A stretch of DNA of 64,000 nucleotides from Natronomonas salinimetallica (GTDB taxonomy: Archaea > Halobacteriota > Halobacteria > Halobacteriales > Haloarculaceae), in the NCBI RefSeq assembly GCF_013839515.1, contig NZ_JACDNQ010000001.1, forward strand, positions 146,691 through 210,690, written 5' to 3'. Position 1 is the first letter of the stretch; the number at the start of each line of letters is the position of its first letter. A model generated the notes under the pieces. It saw only the letters and a program-made list of their open reading frames with translations, searched no databases and was not told where the DNA came from. A program made the position numbers and the translations under genes. Positions 54,312 to 63,609 of this stretch are shown here, in pieces.

Positions 54312-55058
54312 ATGCAACGGACAGCAATCGCGGTACTGGTCGTTCTCGTGTCCCTGCTGGCGATGACGCTCGTCGGCGTCGCGGTCGTCTCGCCGATCGG
54401 CGCACAGTCACCCGACGACGCTGCGGACCGAACCGTCTCGGTCGATGCGACCGGCGGGGCGGATGCGCCGCCGGATCGGGCGGTCGTCCGGGTCCGCGCC
54501 GTCGCCGAGGGCGACGACCCGGACGCGGTCCGTCGGGAACTCGCGACCGATGCCGACGCGCTTCGGACGAACCTCGACGGGATCGGCCTCACTGACGACG
54601 ACTACGAGACGATGCACTACCGGGTCCGATCGCCCAGAGTCCCGCCCCGCGAGGAGGACGAGGTGCCGGCGTACCGTGGCGTCCACGGGTTCGAGGTGAC
54701 CCTCGATGACCCCGACCGCGTCGGAGAGGTCATCGATGCGACTGCCGACGCCGACGTCGAAGTCGAAGGTATCGAGTTCACTCTCTCGGAGGTCGTCCGG
54801 ACCGACCTCCGCGAGGAAGCGATCGCCAACGCGATGTCGGACGCCCGAATGCAGGCCGACGCCATCGCGAGGAACGGCGACCTCCACGTGACGAGCGTCG
54901 CAAGCGTCGACGCGACCCAGCGGAACTTCAGCCCGGTTCGTTACGAAGGGGCCGCAATGGCGACGCCGGAGCCGGAATCGGCTGACACGAACGTCGAGAC
55001 CGGCGACGTCTCCGTGGAGTACGCGGTCGAAGTAACCTACAACGCGACGGGCGGTTGA
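54312..55058 (+). CDS. SIMPL-domain protein (DUF541), exported or membrane-anchored
   Basis: The 248-residue protein has an N-terminal hydrophobic segment (residues 5-30) with a likely cleavage or anchor site, and a SIMPL domain with features RTVSVDATGGADAPPDRAVV and EEAIANAMSDARMQADAIA. Such proteins are poorly characterised extracytoplasmic proteins. It may be co-transcribed with DUF389. Confidence 0.85.
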   Translation: MQRTAIAVLVVLVSLLAMTLVGVAVVSPIGAQSPDDAADRTVSVDATGGADAPPDRAVVRVRAVAEGDDPDAVRRELATDADALRTNLDGIGLTDDDYETMHYRVRSPRVPPREEDEVPAYRGVHGFEVTLDDPDRVGEVIDATADADVEVEGIEFTLSEVVRTDLREEAIANAMSDARMQADAIARNGDLHVTSVASVDATQRNFSPVRYEGAAMATPEPESADTNVETGDVSVEYAVEVTYNATGG

Positions 55059-55097
55059 TCCCCGATACCGATACCCCGATCGGACGCTGAAGGGCCG

Positions 55098-56075
55098 CTA
55101 CTCCTCGAAGGGCAACTCCGGTTCGTAGCCGACGGCGTCGACCGTCGCTTCGAGCACCGCTTCGACCCCCTCGCCCGTCTCGACGCTCATATAGTGGTCG
55201 GCGTCGGCGTCGGTCGAGCGATCGGCCTTGTTGCAGACGACGAGGACGGGGACCTCGAACGTCGACTCGACGTCGTCGAGCAGTTCGAGTTGGTCGTCGA
55301 GGGGATACCCGCACTCCCCGCTGGCGTCGAGCACGAAGAGGACGGCGTCCGCCAGGTGCGTCAGCGCCGAGACGGCCTGTGATTCGATCGCGTTTCGGTC
55401 CTCGGCGGGCCGGTCGAGCAATCCGGGTGTATCGACCAGTTGGTACCGGACGTGGTCGCGTTCGAGGTGACCGACGCTGAGTCGGGTAGTCGTATACGGG
55501 TAGGCCGCCGTCTCGTTCGTGGCGTTCGTCATCCGGTTGACGAAGGAGGACTTGCCGACGTTCGGGTAGCCGGCGACGACGATCGCGGGTTCGTCGGCAC
55601 GGATGTCGGGGAGCGTCTTGAGCGCGTCTCGGGCCTCGCCGACCGCGATGAGGTCGTCTTCGACCTGCTCTGTGACGTCGGCAAGGCGGGCGAACGCCTG
55701 CTTGCGGAGTTTCCGGGCGGTGTCCTTGTCGGCGTTTCTGATCCGGCCGTGGTACTCCCGCTTCAGTTCGTCCGTCTGCCGGGAGGCCCACATCACCTCG
55801 GAGAGGTGCTGTCTGAGCCGGTCGACGCCTTCGACGTCGGTGTCGGCGAGCGTCGCGTCGGCGAGTTCGTAATAAAACGGGTCGACGACGTCGAAATCCG
55901 GCCACGACGTGACGACGTTGCCGAGGTTATCCGAGAGGATGTTCGCGGCCGTCTGCAGCATCGACTCCTGGGCTTCTTTGCCCTGTTTCGCCCGCCCCGC
56001 ACGCGCCGCCCGAGAGAACGCCTTGTCGACCAACTCCTCCGACCGGGGCGTCGTCGGAAGGTCTTCGAAGTGCAT
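55098..56075 (-). CDS. Nog1-type GTPase
   Basis: The 325-residue protein has the Nog1 N-terminal helical region (residues 1-155) and an OBG/Nog1 G domain: GYPNVGKSSFVNRMT, TTRLSVGHLE, DTPGLLDRP, NKAD. Nog1 binds the large ribosomal subunit in biogenesis; a ribosome role here is inferred. It stands convergent to SIMPL. Confidence 0.92.
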   Translation of the reverse strand: MHFEDLPTTPRSEELVDKAFSRAARAGRAKQGKEAQESMLQTAANILSDNLGNVVTSWPDFDVVDPFYYELADATLADTDVEGVDRLRQHLSEVMWASRQTDELKREYHGRIRNADKDTARKLRKQAFARLADVTEQVEDDLIAVGEARDALKTLPDIRADEPAIVVAGYPNVGKSSFVNRMTNATNETAAYPYTTTRLSVGHLERDHVRYQLVDTPGLLDRPAEDRNAIESQAVSALTHLADAVLFVLDASGECGYPLDDQLELLDDVESTFEVPVLVVCNKADRSTDADADHYMSVETGEGVEAVLEATVDAVGYEPELPFEE

Positions 56076-56154
56076 ACCCCCGTTTGTGCGCCGTCACGTA
56101 TAAACGGCGTGTCTCCCGCCGAGACGGGCGTTCGGGCCCCGAAAGTCCGGGCGG

Positions 56155-56679
56155 TTACAGCATCTCGACGGCGTCGTCGACGGAGATGTCGCCGCGTTCG
56201 AGCGCGCCGAGGATCTCGCGGGTGTCCTCGTCCCCATCGTCCTCGTCGTCAGCGGCGATCTCGTCCAACGTCACCTTTTTCGAGTCGCCGGTGAACTCCG
56301 CGAAATCGGTCCCGTCGGCGAGGGCGGTCTCCTTTTTGACCCGGTAGTTTCCGCCGGGGGTCTCGTAGAGATCGCCGGGGTGGAAGAAGTACCAGTCCTC
56401 GCGGTCGAAGCGGACGCCGACGCGGGGGTTCGCGCCGAAGTTCCGCGCGAAGTAGACGAGCGCCTCGATCTCCTCGCCCGAGAGGTAGATCGGGTCGCCG
56501 GCGGAGGACTTCGCCTCGATCGCGTAGAACGTCCCGCCGTCGCCGGCGAGCACGTCCGGGAGTTCGCGCTCGGTCGCGCTGCCGGAGGCCGGTGCGCGCA
56601 TCACCGCAAACCCGGCCTCGTCGAGTGCCGTGACGAGTTCGCGCTCGCGGCGGTCGCCCTTCGCGTTCGGGTTCGCCAT
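56155..56679 (-). CDS. hjc: Holliday junction resolvase Hjc
   Basis: The nuclease core is visible: E in [10 protein letters not shown] in [10 protein letters not shown], and E-x-K in YAIEAKSS. It cuts four-way DNA junctions in recombination. At 174 residues it is longer than the usual 130-140; the extra C-terminal part (about 130-174) is acidic and ends with a small helical module ([21 protein letters not shown]). A single gene with a TATA-like patch upstream. Confidence 0.92.
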   Translation of the reverse strand: MANPNAKGDRRERELVTALDEAGFAVMRAPASGSATERELPDVLAGDGGTFYAIEAKSSAGDPIYLSGEEIEALVYFARNFGANPRVGVRFDREDWYFFHPGDLYETPGGNYRVKKETALADGTDFAEFTGDSKKVTLDEIAADDEDDGDEDTREILGALERGDISVDDAVEML

Positions 56680-56765
56680 TGGCGGCTCTGGGGATCGGAG
56701 CGATTTAAATAGGGCGGTCGGCGGCGACTGTAGCGGCTGTGCCGGTCGGCGCGTCGTTGTGGCGA

Positions 56766-58604
56766 TCAGTTCGCGTCCGTCGGCGCGTAGTAGTACTCGC
56801 CGGCCTTTTTTTGCTCGCGGTCCTTTTGGGAGCCGGGCTTGTTGATCCGGGGGCGGCCGGTCCGTTCGTCGCGGCGGAACGTCACGTCGAGGTTCGAAAG
56901 GAAGGTATTCATTCCCTCACGCATCCCCATCGGCCGGCCGGCGTGGCCGTGCTCGGCGGGGGTCCCCTCGAAGACCTGCAGGCGATCCGAGAGCAGATCG
57001 ATCATGTAGATATCGTGGTCGATGACCATCGCCGTCTTGTCGTGTGTCTCGGTGTAGCGGCGGATGGCCCGCGTCGCGAGCACGCGCTGTTCGACGTCGA
57101 GGTGCGCGGAGGGTTCGTCGAGGAGATACAGGTCGGCCTCCCTCGAGAGACACGCGGCGATCGCAACGCGTTGACGCTCGCCGCCGGAGAGGTCCGTCAG
57201 GTCCTGTTCCATGATCCGATCGAGCTGGAGCGGACCCGCGATCTCGGTGTTCCAGTAGGAACTGCCGAAGTCGTCGGTGATCGAACTGAGGAACGCGTCG
57301 ACCCGCATCGGCTGGTCGATCTCGACGTACTGGGGCTTATACGAGATATCGAGGCGGGCGTCGAAGCTCCCCTCGTCGGGCTCGAGCCGCCCGGCGAGCA
57401 GTTTCGCGAACGTCGACTTGCCGATCCCGTTGGGGCCGACGATACCGAGCACCTCGTTGTGTTTGATCTCGCCGGCGTCGATTTCGAGGCTGAACTCCCC
57501 CTCGCCGTAGGACTTCCGCATGGCGGGATACTCGACGAGCGTCTCGGCGTAGCTTTCGACCCGAGGGGCGTGTTCTTGGAACTCGATCGCCCCCGGGCGG
57601 ATGCGCATGTTCTCGTTTTCGAGGTAGCCGCTGAGATACTCGTTGATGCCGCCTTTCGTCGATTTCGGCGGCGTGACGACGCCGAAGACGCCCGGCTCAC
57701 CGTAGGCGACGTGTAGGGCGTCGGCGAGCAGATCGAGTACGGCGAGGTCGTGTTCGACGACGAGCATCGAACGGTCGTCGGCCGACAGCTCCTGGATGAG
57801 CCGTGCCGCCGTGACGCGTTGGCCGATGTCGAGGTACGGCGTGATCTCATCGAGGAAATAAAAGTCGGCGTCCCGCACCAGCGTCGCCGCGAGGGCGACC
57901 CGCTGAAGTTCGCCGCCGGAGAGCGTATCGATCGGCTGGTCGACGACCGAGGCGATCCCGAGGCGCTCCGTGAGTTCGGCGGCGGCACCGCGTTCGTCCA
58001 CGCTGGAGAGTAGCTCGCTCGTCTTTCCCTCGAAGGTGTCGGGTATCTTATCGACGTACTGCGGTTTGCGGGCGACCGTCACCTCGTTCTCCTGGAGGTC
58101 CTCGAGGTACTCCTGGAGGGCGGTCCCACGGTATTCCTCGAGGACGTCCTCCCAGTCCGGTTCGTCCCCGAAGCGGCCGAGGTTCGGCGTGATCTCGTCG
58201 GCGAGGACGTGGACGGCGGTCGTCTTCCCGATCCCGTTGGGGCCGAGAATCCCCGTCACGCGTCCCTCCTCGGGGGCCGGAAGGCCGTACAGCGCGAAAC
58301 TGTTCTCGCCGTAGCGGTGGGTTGGCTCCTCGTCGAGTTCCTGCGGGAGGTTGATGATCTCGATCGCATCGAAAGGGCACTTCTCGACGCAGATGCCGCA
58401 GGTCTCGCCGAGACACAGCTCCTCCGAAATCGAGATCTGGTCGGCACCACCGGCGTAATGTTCGCCCTCGTCGTGGCGTTCCTCGCGGGTGACGATACAC
58501 TCCTCGCCGGTCCGGTTCGGCGGACAGAAGTTCGCACACTCGTAGTTACACCGGTCGGGCTGACAGCGGTCCAGATCGACGACGGCGATGCTGTCGTCGG
58601 CCAT
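56766..58604 (-). CDS. Ribosome recycling ATPase ABCE1 (RLI)
   Basis: The 612-residue protein has an N-terminal [4Fe-4S] domain ([15 protein letters not shown] and [18 protein letters not shown]) and two ABC domains: GPNGIGKTT with LSGGELQRV, then GPNGIGKST with LSGGERQRV, plus the hinge. ABCE1 splits ribosomes after termination. The ATG at 58604 starts [10 protein letters not shown] and overlaps the upstream gene's stop by one base. Confidence 0.95.
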   Translation of the reverse strand: MADDSIAVVDLDRCQPDRCNYECANFCPPNRTGEECIVTREERHDEGEHYAGGADQISISEELCLGETCGICVEKCPFDAIEIINLPQELDEEPTHRYGENSFALYGLPAPEEGRVTGILGPNGIGKTTAVHVLADEITPNLGRFGDEPDWEDVLEEYRGTALQEYLEDLQENEVTVARKPQYVDKIPDTFEGKTSELLSSVDERGAAAELTERLGIASVVDQPIDTLSGGELQRVALAATLVRDADFYFLDEITPYLDIGQRVTAARLIQELSADDRSMLVVEHDLAVLDLLADALHVAYGEPGVFGVVTPPKSTKGGINEYLSGYLENENMRIRPGAIEFQEHAPRVESYAETLVEYPAMRKSYGEGEFSLEIDAGEIKHNEVLGIVGPNGIGKSTFAKLLAGRLEPDEGSFDARLDISYKPQYVEIDQPMRVDAFLSSITDDFGSSYWNTEIAGPLQLDRIMEQDLTDLSGGERQRVAIAACLSREADLYLLDEPSAHLDVEQRVLATRAIRRYTETHDKTAMVIDHDIYMIDLLSDRLQVFEGTPAEHGHAGRPMGMREGMNTFLSNLDVTFRRDERTGRPRINKPGSQKDREQKKAGEYYYAPTDAN

Positions 58605-58921
58605 CAGACGCTCGCCCCGGTCGTGAGCAAAATTGCCCAACAGACGAACCAGAGCGCGAACGTCATGAAGGCGACGTAGAGATAGTCCTTCACCCCGAAA
58701 TCATCGGTGTCCAGTTCGATCCCGGCCGTCTCGATGAGCCGGTGGATCGGAAACTGCACGATGACGGCGCTCGCGAGGACGTAGACGGCGAGGGTGTCCC
58801 CGGCACCGTCGGCGACGGCCGCCGAGATGAGGGCGGCGGCGACACCGGCCAGACACGCGATCGCCGTGACGGTGACGCCACGGACGTGTGCGGTCCGGCG
58901 TTCGACCGTATCGGTTGCCAT
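58604..58921 (-). CDS. EMC6-like small membrane protein
   Basis: The 105-residue protein has three hydrophobic segments and resembles archaeal EMC6-like proteins, which are often next to the ABCE1 gene. The ATG at 58921 gives MATDTVERRTAHVRGVTV and a TTTTGAC word is about 25 nt upstream. It is co-transcribed with ABCE1. Eukaryotic EMC6 belongs to a membrane insertase complex; the archaeal role is unknown. Confidence 0.72.
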   Translation of the reverse strand: MATDTVERRTAHVRGVTVTAIACLAGVAAALISAAVADGAGDTLAVYVLASAVIVQFPIHRLIETAGIELDTDDFGVKDYLYVAFMTFALWFVCWAILLTTGASV

Positions 58922-59002
58922 AGTTACCCTTGTGCCATCCGTCGTCAAAAGCGGTTCGTTCCCGGGGCGACGGTCTCGGCGGGAGGAAAAGCGTGAACCG
59001 GC

Positions 59003-59097
59003 GACGTCCGGCGGAACGCGCCGGCTGGATGACGTCCGGCGGAACGCGCCGGCTGGATGACGTCCGGCGGAACGCGCCGGCTGGATGACGTCCGTGG
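59003..59097. repeat. 28-bp tandem repeat in the 58.9-59.3 kb gap
   Basis: Three identical 28-bp units (59003, 59031, 59059) and a partial fourth. Each unit contains the hairpin CCGGCG-gaacg-CGCCGG. The 363-bp gap 58922-59284 holds this repeat, the third copy of the 86-bp palindromic element and the promoter of the next gene; nothing else is visible. Confidence 0.92.
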
Positions 59098-59113
59098 ACA
59101 CCTCGGTTTCGGT

Positions 59114-59199
59114 CTATAGTAGGGATCGGAAGACAAGACACACTCGACCGCACGGCGGCAGTGCGATCGATGTGTACATAGTTGCGATGTCCACTATAG
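59114..59199. mobile_element. 86-bp palindromic dispersed element, copy 3
   Basis: The sequence matches copies at 37665 and 44779, with ends CTATAGTAG and CCACTATAG. As in copy 1, a 27-28 bp tandem repeat ends about 17-21 bp before it. It lies upstream of the promoter of the HTH gene at 59285. Confidence 0.85.
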
Positions 59200-59250
59200 G
59201 CGGGTCCTCACGCCCCGTTCGGCCGCGTACCTTCCATGTTTGGATCAACG

Positions 59251-59258
59251 TTTATACC
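59251..59258 (+). promoter_or_regulatory. TATA box of the HTH gene
   Basis: TTTATACC lies 27-34 nt before the ATG at 59285, as expected for a leaderless transcript. Confidence 0.7.
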
Positions 59259-59284
59259 TGTGGCTCCCCTCTTTTACGGTAGAG

Positions 59285-59566
59285 ATGGCCGATTCTGATG
59301 GGGAAGCACTCACCGACCTTCCACCCAGCGCGAAACTCGTTTACAAGGTTCTCGAGTACAACGGCGCGATGACGCAAAAGAGCATCGTCGAGGAGTCGAT
59401 GCTCTCGGCGCGGACCGTCCGGTACGCGCTCGAACGGCTCGAGGACATCGAAATCGTCTCGGAGGACGTCTATTTCGCTGACGCGAGACAGAACCTGTAC
59501 GAACTGACTGACACCGGCGAGGCGGCCGTCGACGGCGCCGGCGAGGCGGCGGCCTCCGACGACTGA
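59285..59566 (+). CDS. MarR-like winged-helix DNA-binding protein
   Basis: The 93-residue protein has a winged helix (AKLVYKVLEYNGAMTQKSIVEESMLSARTVRYALERLED) with a wing and a short acidic Ala/Gly tail. It is expected to be a transcription regulator; the target is unknown. The ATG at 59285 fits the TATA box. Confidence 0.85.
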   Translation: MADSDGEALTDLPPSAKLVYKVLEYNGAMTQKSIVEESMLSARTVRYALERLEDIEIVSEDVYFADARQNLYELTDTGEAAVDGAGEAAASDD

Positions 59567-60116
59567 ACGGTCCCCGTCGTCCGCTTTTCGCTCCGATCGC
59601 AACGCCCACGGCAGCGACGGGTGCGGCCCGTCCGGCGACGGCGTGTTCCGCGCGAGTACCCGAGCGACCGACAGCGCGATACCGGGGCGTCCGCCCGGTT
59701 CTCTTGGCCGGTGCCGTCGCTCGGCATCGGTGAACGGTGGCTCGGAAAAAACCCTCATCACAAGGGGCTCAGAGGGGGTAACTGTCGTCACCGCCACCAC
59801 CGGCCGTTCTCGCTTCACCCCTAAGAACCCACGCTTCTGTAGCGGGGCCGTTCGGACGCCCCCAGGCCGGCCGATGCGACGGGAGCGCGTCGGCTAGGCG
59901 GTTTCGGCTAGTGCCGTGACGGAGCCGTCAGATCCGCCACCACGTCGGCGAGCGCCTCGGATCCGACGGAGGGCGACAGCGACCCCTAGCGTCGCGAAGA
60001 CGGGATCGCCACCCGGTGGCGCGGATCGAAGCGGATCGTGATGCGACGGGGGCGTTGGCGATACCAGTTACCCGGGCGGCACAAAATATAATAGAGATCG
60101 ACCCATCGGTGTTTCC
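59567..60116. other. 550-bp gap without a recognised gene
   Basis: Between the HTH gene and tupA I find no convincing coding region on either strand. Local inverted repeats exist, such as CCCTC...GAGGG around 59750-59775, but no known RNA signature (7S RNA, RNase P RNA, tRNA) is recognised. The last 40 bp hold the tup promoter. Confidence 0.5.
60083..60090 (+). promoter_or_regulatory. TATA box of the tup operon
   Basis: AAAATATA lies 27-34 nt before the tupA start codon in an A/T-rich patch. Confidence 0.7.
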
Positions 60117-61079
60117 ATGTCGATACAACGAAGGCGGTTCGTCGCGGCTGTCGGCGCGGGCGCGCTCGCCGGCGCGGCCGGGTGTCTCGGGGGGACGCCC
60201 GTCTCCGTCGGCTCCAGCAGTTCGGCGGGGGCCGGCGACGCCGATGCCAGCGACGACGGACCCGGCGTCGCCGGCGAGACGCTGACGCTCACCACGACGA
60301 CGAGCACCTACGACACGGGGCTGCTTGACGCGATCCACCCCGACTTCGAGGAGATGTACGGCGTCTCGGTCGACGCGGTCGCACAGGGGACCGGAGCGGC
60401 CCTCGAGACGGCCCGCAACGGGGACTGCGACGTCGTGATGGTCCACGCCCGCGGCCTCGAGGACGAGTTCATGCGCAACGGCTACGGGGTCAACCGCCGC
60501 GATTTGATGTTCAACGACTTCGTCATCGTCGGCCCGACGGACGATCCGGCGGGCATCGAGGGGATGGGGTCGGCGACCGAGGCGCTCACCGCGATCGCGG
60601 ACGCGGAGGCGGCGTTCGTCTCGCGGGGGGACAACTCGGGGACGCACACCAAAGAACGCAACCTGTGGGAGGCCGCCGGCACCGATCCGGGCGGCGACTG
60701 GTACCAGGAGATCGGCGGCGGGATGGGCGAGGCGCTGAACAACGCTAATCAACAGGGCGCGTACACGCTCTCGGACCGGGGCACCTTCATTTCCCAGCGC
60801 TCGGAGATCGGTCTCACCGTTCTGGTGCAGGGCCCGATCGAGGACGGGCCGGAGGTCCTCGCGAACCCCTACGGCGTCATGGCCGTCAACCCGGGCGTCC
60901 ACGACGACGCCAACTACGACCTCGCGATGGCCTACATCGGCTGGGTCACCAGTCCGGGAGTCCAGGAGATGATTTCGGAGTACGAATCCGACGGCGAACA
61001 GCTGTTCTTCCCCGAGGCGGTCTCCGAGAACCCCGACTTCCAGCAGTACGTCCCCGACGGCTGGAACGGCGGCGAATAG
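60117..61079 (+). CDS. tupA: Tungstate/molybdate ABC transporter, substrate-binding lipoprotein
   Basis: The 320-residue protein starts [19 protein letters not shown] with a twin-arginine motif and lipobox cysteine (GCLGG). The body has TupA features: [30 protein letters not shown] and [12 protein letters not shown]. TupA binds tungstate with high selectivity in characterised systems. It is the first gene of tupABC. Confidence 0.9.
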   Translation: MSIQRRRFVAAVGAGALAGAAGCLGGTPVSVGSSSSAGAGDADASDDGPGVAGETLTLTTTTSTYDTGLLDAIHPDFEEMYGVSVDAVAQGTGAALETARNGDCDVVMVHARGLEDEFMRNGYGVNRRDLMFNDFVIVGPTDDPAGIEGMGSATEALTAIADAEAAFVSRGDNSGTHTKERNLWEAAGTDPGGDWYQEIGGGMGEALNNANQQGAYTLSDRGTFISQRSEIGLTVLVQGPIEDGPEVLANPYGVMAVNPGVHDDANYDLAMAYIGWVTSPGVQEMISEYESDGEQLFFPEAVSENPDFQQYVPDGWNGGE

Positions 61080-61082
61080 AAC

Positions 61083-61802
61083 GTGGCGCTCGACCCAGCC
61101 GTAGATCTGCTGCCGGCGCTGCTCGACTCGCCGTTCAGAGAGGGGTACGTCTCGAGTATCGTCTACGTCTCGCTGTACGTGAGCGTCATCGCGGTGTCGC
61201 TGAGCACGCTTGTCAGCGTTCCGGTCGCCATCGTGATGGGGTTCGTCGACTTCCGCGGCAAGCAGTTCGTGAAGTCGGTCATCAACACCGGGATGGGGTT
61301 TCCGAGCGTGGTCGTCGGCCTGCTCGTCCTGTTCGCCGTCTCGAACCAGGGACCGCTCGGCTCCCTGGAGTTGATCTTCACGAAGGAGGCGATGATCATG
61401 TCGCAGTTCGTGCTCGCGACGCCGCCGATCACGGCGATCAGCCTCGCGGCCGTCACCGGCGTGGAGGGAAACGTCCGCGACGCGGCCCGGGTCCTCGGGG
61501 GGACCCGCCTCGACGTGGCGCTGGTCGTCATCAAGGAGGCGCGCTACGGGATCGCAACGGCGGTGCTCGCGGGGTTCGGGCGCGCGATCAGCGAGGTCGG
61601 CTCCGTGCTCATCGTCGGCGGGAACATCACGAGTTCCGACGGGATCTCGAAGACGCGGACCCTGACGACCGCGGTCCAACTCGAGGCCCGTCAGGGGCGG
61701 TACGAGACCGCGATGGTGCTCGGGGCGGTGCTGGTCGCGATCGTACTGCTCGTCAACGCCGTCGTCGTCCGACTCGGAGACACCGGGGGGATGGGCCGAT
61801 GA
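61083..61802 (+). CDS. tupB: Tungstate/molybdate ABC transporter, permease
   Basis: The 239-residue protein starts at GTG 61083, 3 nt after tupA. It has six membrane segments and the ABC-importer EAA loop region ([30 protein letters not shown] and [15 protein letters not shown]). It overlaps the ATPase start (ATGA). Confidence 0.9.
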   Translation: MALDPAVDLLPALLDSPFREGYVSSIVYVSLYVSVIAVSLSTLVSVPVAIVMGFVDFRGKQFVKSVINTGMGFPSVVVGLLVLFAVSNQGPLGSLELIFTKEAMIMSQFVLATPPITAISLAAVTGVEGNVRDAARVLGGTRLDVALVVIKEARYGIATAVLAGFGRAISEVGSVLIVGGNITSSDGISKTRTLTTAVQLEARQGRYETAMVLGAVLVAIVLLVNAVVVRLGDTGGMGR

Positions 61803-62563
61803 TACGCCTCTCGAACGTCTCGCACACCTACGGGGACGGACCCGTACTCGAGGACCTCTCGATGTCCGTCGACCCCGGGGAGGTGCTCGCGATCATCGGC
61901 CCCTCGGGCGTCGGGAAGACGACGCTGCTGCGGGTGCTCGCGCTGTTCGTCCGGCCGAGTTCGGGGACGACCGAGTTGGACGGGCGGGCGGTGTGGTCGG
62001 TGGGCGAGAGCGAGCGGCTGGCGCTCCGTCGGCGCATCGGCATGGTGTTCCAGGAGGCGAGCCTCTTCGACGCCTCGGTCGTCCGGAACGTCGAGTACGG
62101 CCTGCGGGTCCGCGAGTCGTGGCGCGAGCGGCTTCGGAGCCAGTTTCGGTCGGTGCTCGGATCGAACGGGACGTCCGAGGCAGTCGAGGAGGCCCTCGAG
62201 GTCGTGGACCTCGACGACAGCCTCGAACAGGACGCCGACTCGCTCTCGGGGGGCGAGGCGCAGCGGGTCTCGTTCGCGCGGGCGCTGGCGTACGACCCCA
62301 AGTACCTCATGCTCGACGAGCCGACGTCGGATCTCGACCCCCGGAACACGGGGTTGATCGAGGACGCTATCGGGACGGCCCGCGAGCGCGGCATCGGTGT
62401 CGTGGTCGCGACCCACGACATGCATCAGGCCGAGCGGATCGCGGACCGGGTGGGGGTACTCCTCGGGGACGGGTTCAGTGAGATCGGTCCCACGGAGCGG
62501 GTGTTCGAGGACCCGACGGACGACCGGACGCGGAAGTTCATCTCCGGCGAACTGGTGTATTGA
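61799..62563 (+). CDS. tupC: Tungstate/molybdate ABC transporter, ATP-binding protein
   Basis: The 254-residue protein has Walker [10 protein letters not shown], signature LSGGEAQRV, Walker [12 protein letters not shown] and the H-loop VVATHDMH. It completes tupABC. It is followed by a ModE-like regulator. Confidence 0.92.
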   Translation: MIRLSNVSHTYGDGPVLEDLSMSVDPGEVLAIIGPSGVGKTTLLRVLALFVRPSSGTTELDGRAVWSVGESERLALRRRIGMVFQEASLFDASVVRNVEYGLRVRESWRERLRSQFRSVLGSNGTSEAVEEALEVVDLDDSLEQDADSLSGGEAQRVSFARALAYDPKYLMLDEPTSDLDPRNTGLIEDAIGTARERGIGVVVATHDMHQAERIADRVGVLLGDGFSEIGPTERVFEDPTDDRTRKFISGELVY

Positions 62564-62674
62564 TCCGGGGATCGGGGTCGGTGTCGCCGCGTCGTCGGGG
62601 CGTCGGGCCGATCGGCCCCGGTGGCCGCCGGAACGAACACAACGGTTTTTGTGCCCCGTCGGCCGAGGTACGGC

Positions 62675-63430
62675 ATGAACGTCGGTGTCGAAGCGCGCTT
62701 GCGGGCCGGCGACGTGACGTTCGGGGCGGCCGACGCCGAGTTGCTCCGCTCGATCGGGGCACACGGGTCGGTCCAGGGTGCGGCCGAGGCGCTCGGGCGC
62801 TCCCGGGCGCGAGCCTTGAACCGCGTCGCGGCGTTGGAGGAGGGGTTCGGGCCGCTGGTCGAGCGCCAGCGCGGCGGCGCGGACGGCGGGGGGAGCCGAC
62901 TCACCGCCGACGCCGAGACGCTTCTCGCCCGGTTCGACCGCCTGCGGGCGACGCTCTCGGAGACGGCGGCGGTCCCCGAATCGGTCCTGTCCGGGGAGAT
63001 ACGCGACCGCGAGGGCGAGTTCGGGTCGGTCGAGACGGACGCCGGGGTGGTTCGAGCGCTGCTCGTTGACCGGGTGCTCGCGAACGGAGACGGGGGGAGC
63101 GAGGGGGGAGCGTCCGGGGGCGGGCCGGCGGAACTCGACGTCGGCACGGAGGTACAGGTGAGCGTCCAGGCCGACGCGGTCACGCTGTATCGTCCCGCCG
63201 ACGCACCCGACGGCGGGGCGACGAGCGCCCGGAACCGCCTCCCCGGAAGCGTCGCCGACGTTGAGTCGGGCGAATCGATCGTCCGCGTCGGGGTCGACGT
63301 GGGCACCGACGCGTCGCTTCTGGTGTTGATAACGCGGGAGAGCCGCCGCCGCCTCGGCATCGAACCGGGGGCGGACGTCGTCGCGTCGTTCAAGACCACG
63401 GCGACGCGGGCGACGGCGATCGACTACTGA
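62675..63430 (+). CDS. ModE-like transcriptional regulator with TOBE-type domain
   Basis: The 251-residue protein has a ModE-type winged helix (DAELLRSIGAHGSVQGAAEALGRSRARALNRVAALEE), a GGGSRLTADAE turn, and C-terminal molybdate-binding-like segments (TSARNRLPGSVADVE, ITRESRRRLGIEPGADVVASFKTTATR). Position after tupABC suggests it controls that operon in response to tungstate or molybdate. It is a paralogue of the gene at 34336. Its stop codon's last base is the first base of the 110-bp repeat element, so the original end of the gene may have been altered. Confidence 0.87.
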   Translation: MNVGVEARLRAGDVTFGAADAELLRSIGAHGSVQGAAEALGRSRARALNRVAALEEGFGPLVERQRGGADGGGSRLTADAETLLARFDRLRATLSETAAVPESVLSGEIRDREGEFGSVETDAGVVRALLVDRVLANGDGGSEGGASGGGPAELDVGTEVQVSVQADAVTLYRPADAPDGGATSARNRLPGSVADVESGESIVRVGVDVGTDASLLVLITRESRRRLGIEPGADVVASFKTTATRATAIDY

Positions 63431-63539
63431 TACTGGTGGACGAAATCAAATGAAACCGACTCACGAGTGATCCGCCGTTCGCTCCGTCGAACGGCGTGAT
63501 CCTCGTGCGTCGTGTGTACATTCTTTTGTTCGTCAGTAT
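63430..63539 (-). mobile_element. 110-bp terminal-inverted-repeat element, copy 2
   Basis: This copy runs from ATACTGGTGGAC to CGTCAGTAT and is the reverse complement of 50825-50934 with a single base difference. It directly follows the ModE-like stop codon. No outer 16-bp inverted repeat surrounds it. The remaining sequence to 63609 has the promoter of the next gene. Confidence 0.88.
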
Positions 63540-63552
63540 GAGCCGACCGGAG

Positions 63553-63563
63553 GGATATATATC
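63553..63563 (+). promoter_or_regulatory. Promoter region of the PAS-domain gene
   Basis: GATATATATC at about 63554-63563 is TATA-like and lies roughly 47-56 nt before the ATG, implying a short leader. It is only 15 bp from the end of the 110-bp element. Confidence 0.5.
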
Positions 63564-63609
63564 GGTATTAGCAAGCCACAGGTGGCACCGTATCGACGGA
63601 CGACCATCG

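Noticed and set aside
59003-59097. Direct repeats as a possible CRISPR array
   Set aside because: The repeats here and at the other sites are contiguous, with no unique spacers and no cas genes, so they are tandem repeats.
59567-60116. SRP 7S RNA or RNase P RNA in the large gap
   Set aside because: The conserved core sequences of these RNAs are not seen; a fold search would be needed to exclude another RNA type.
59928-61679. Long minus-strand open frame opposite tupA and tupB
   Set aside because: The translation is arginine- and histidine-rich shadow sequence, whereas the plus strand encodes a complete tungstate transporter.
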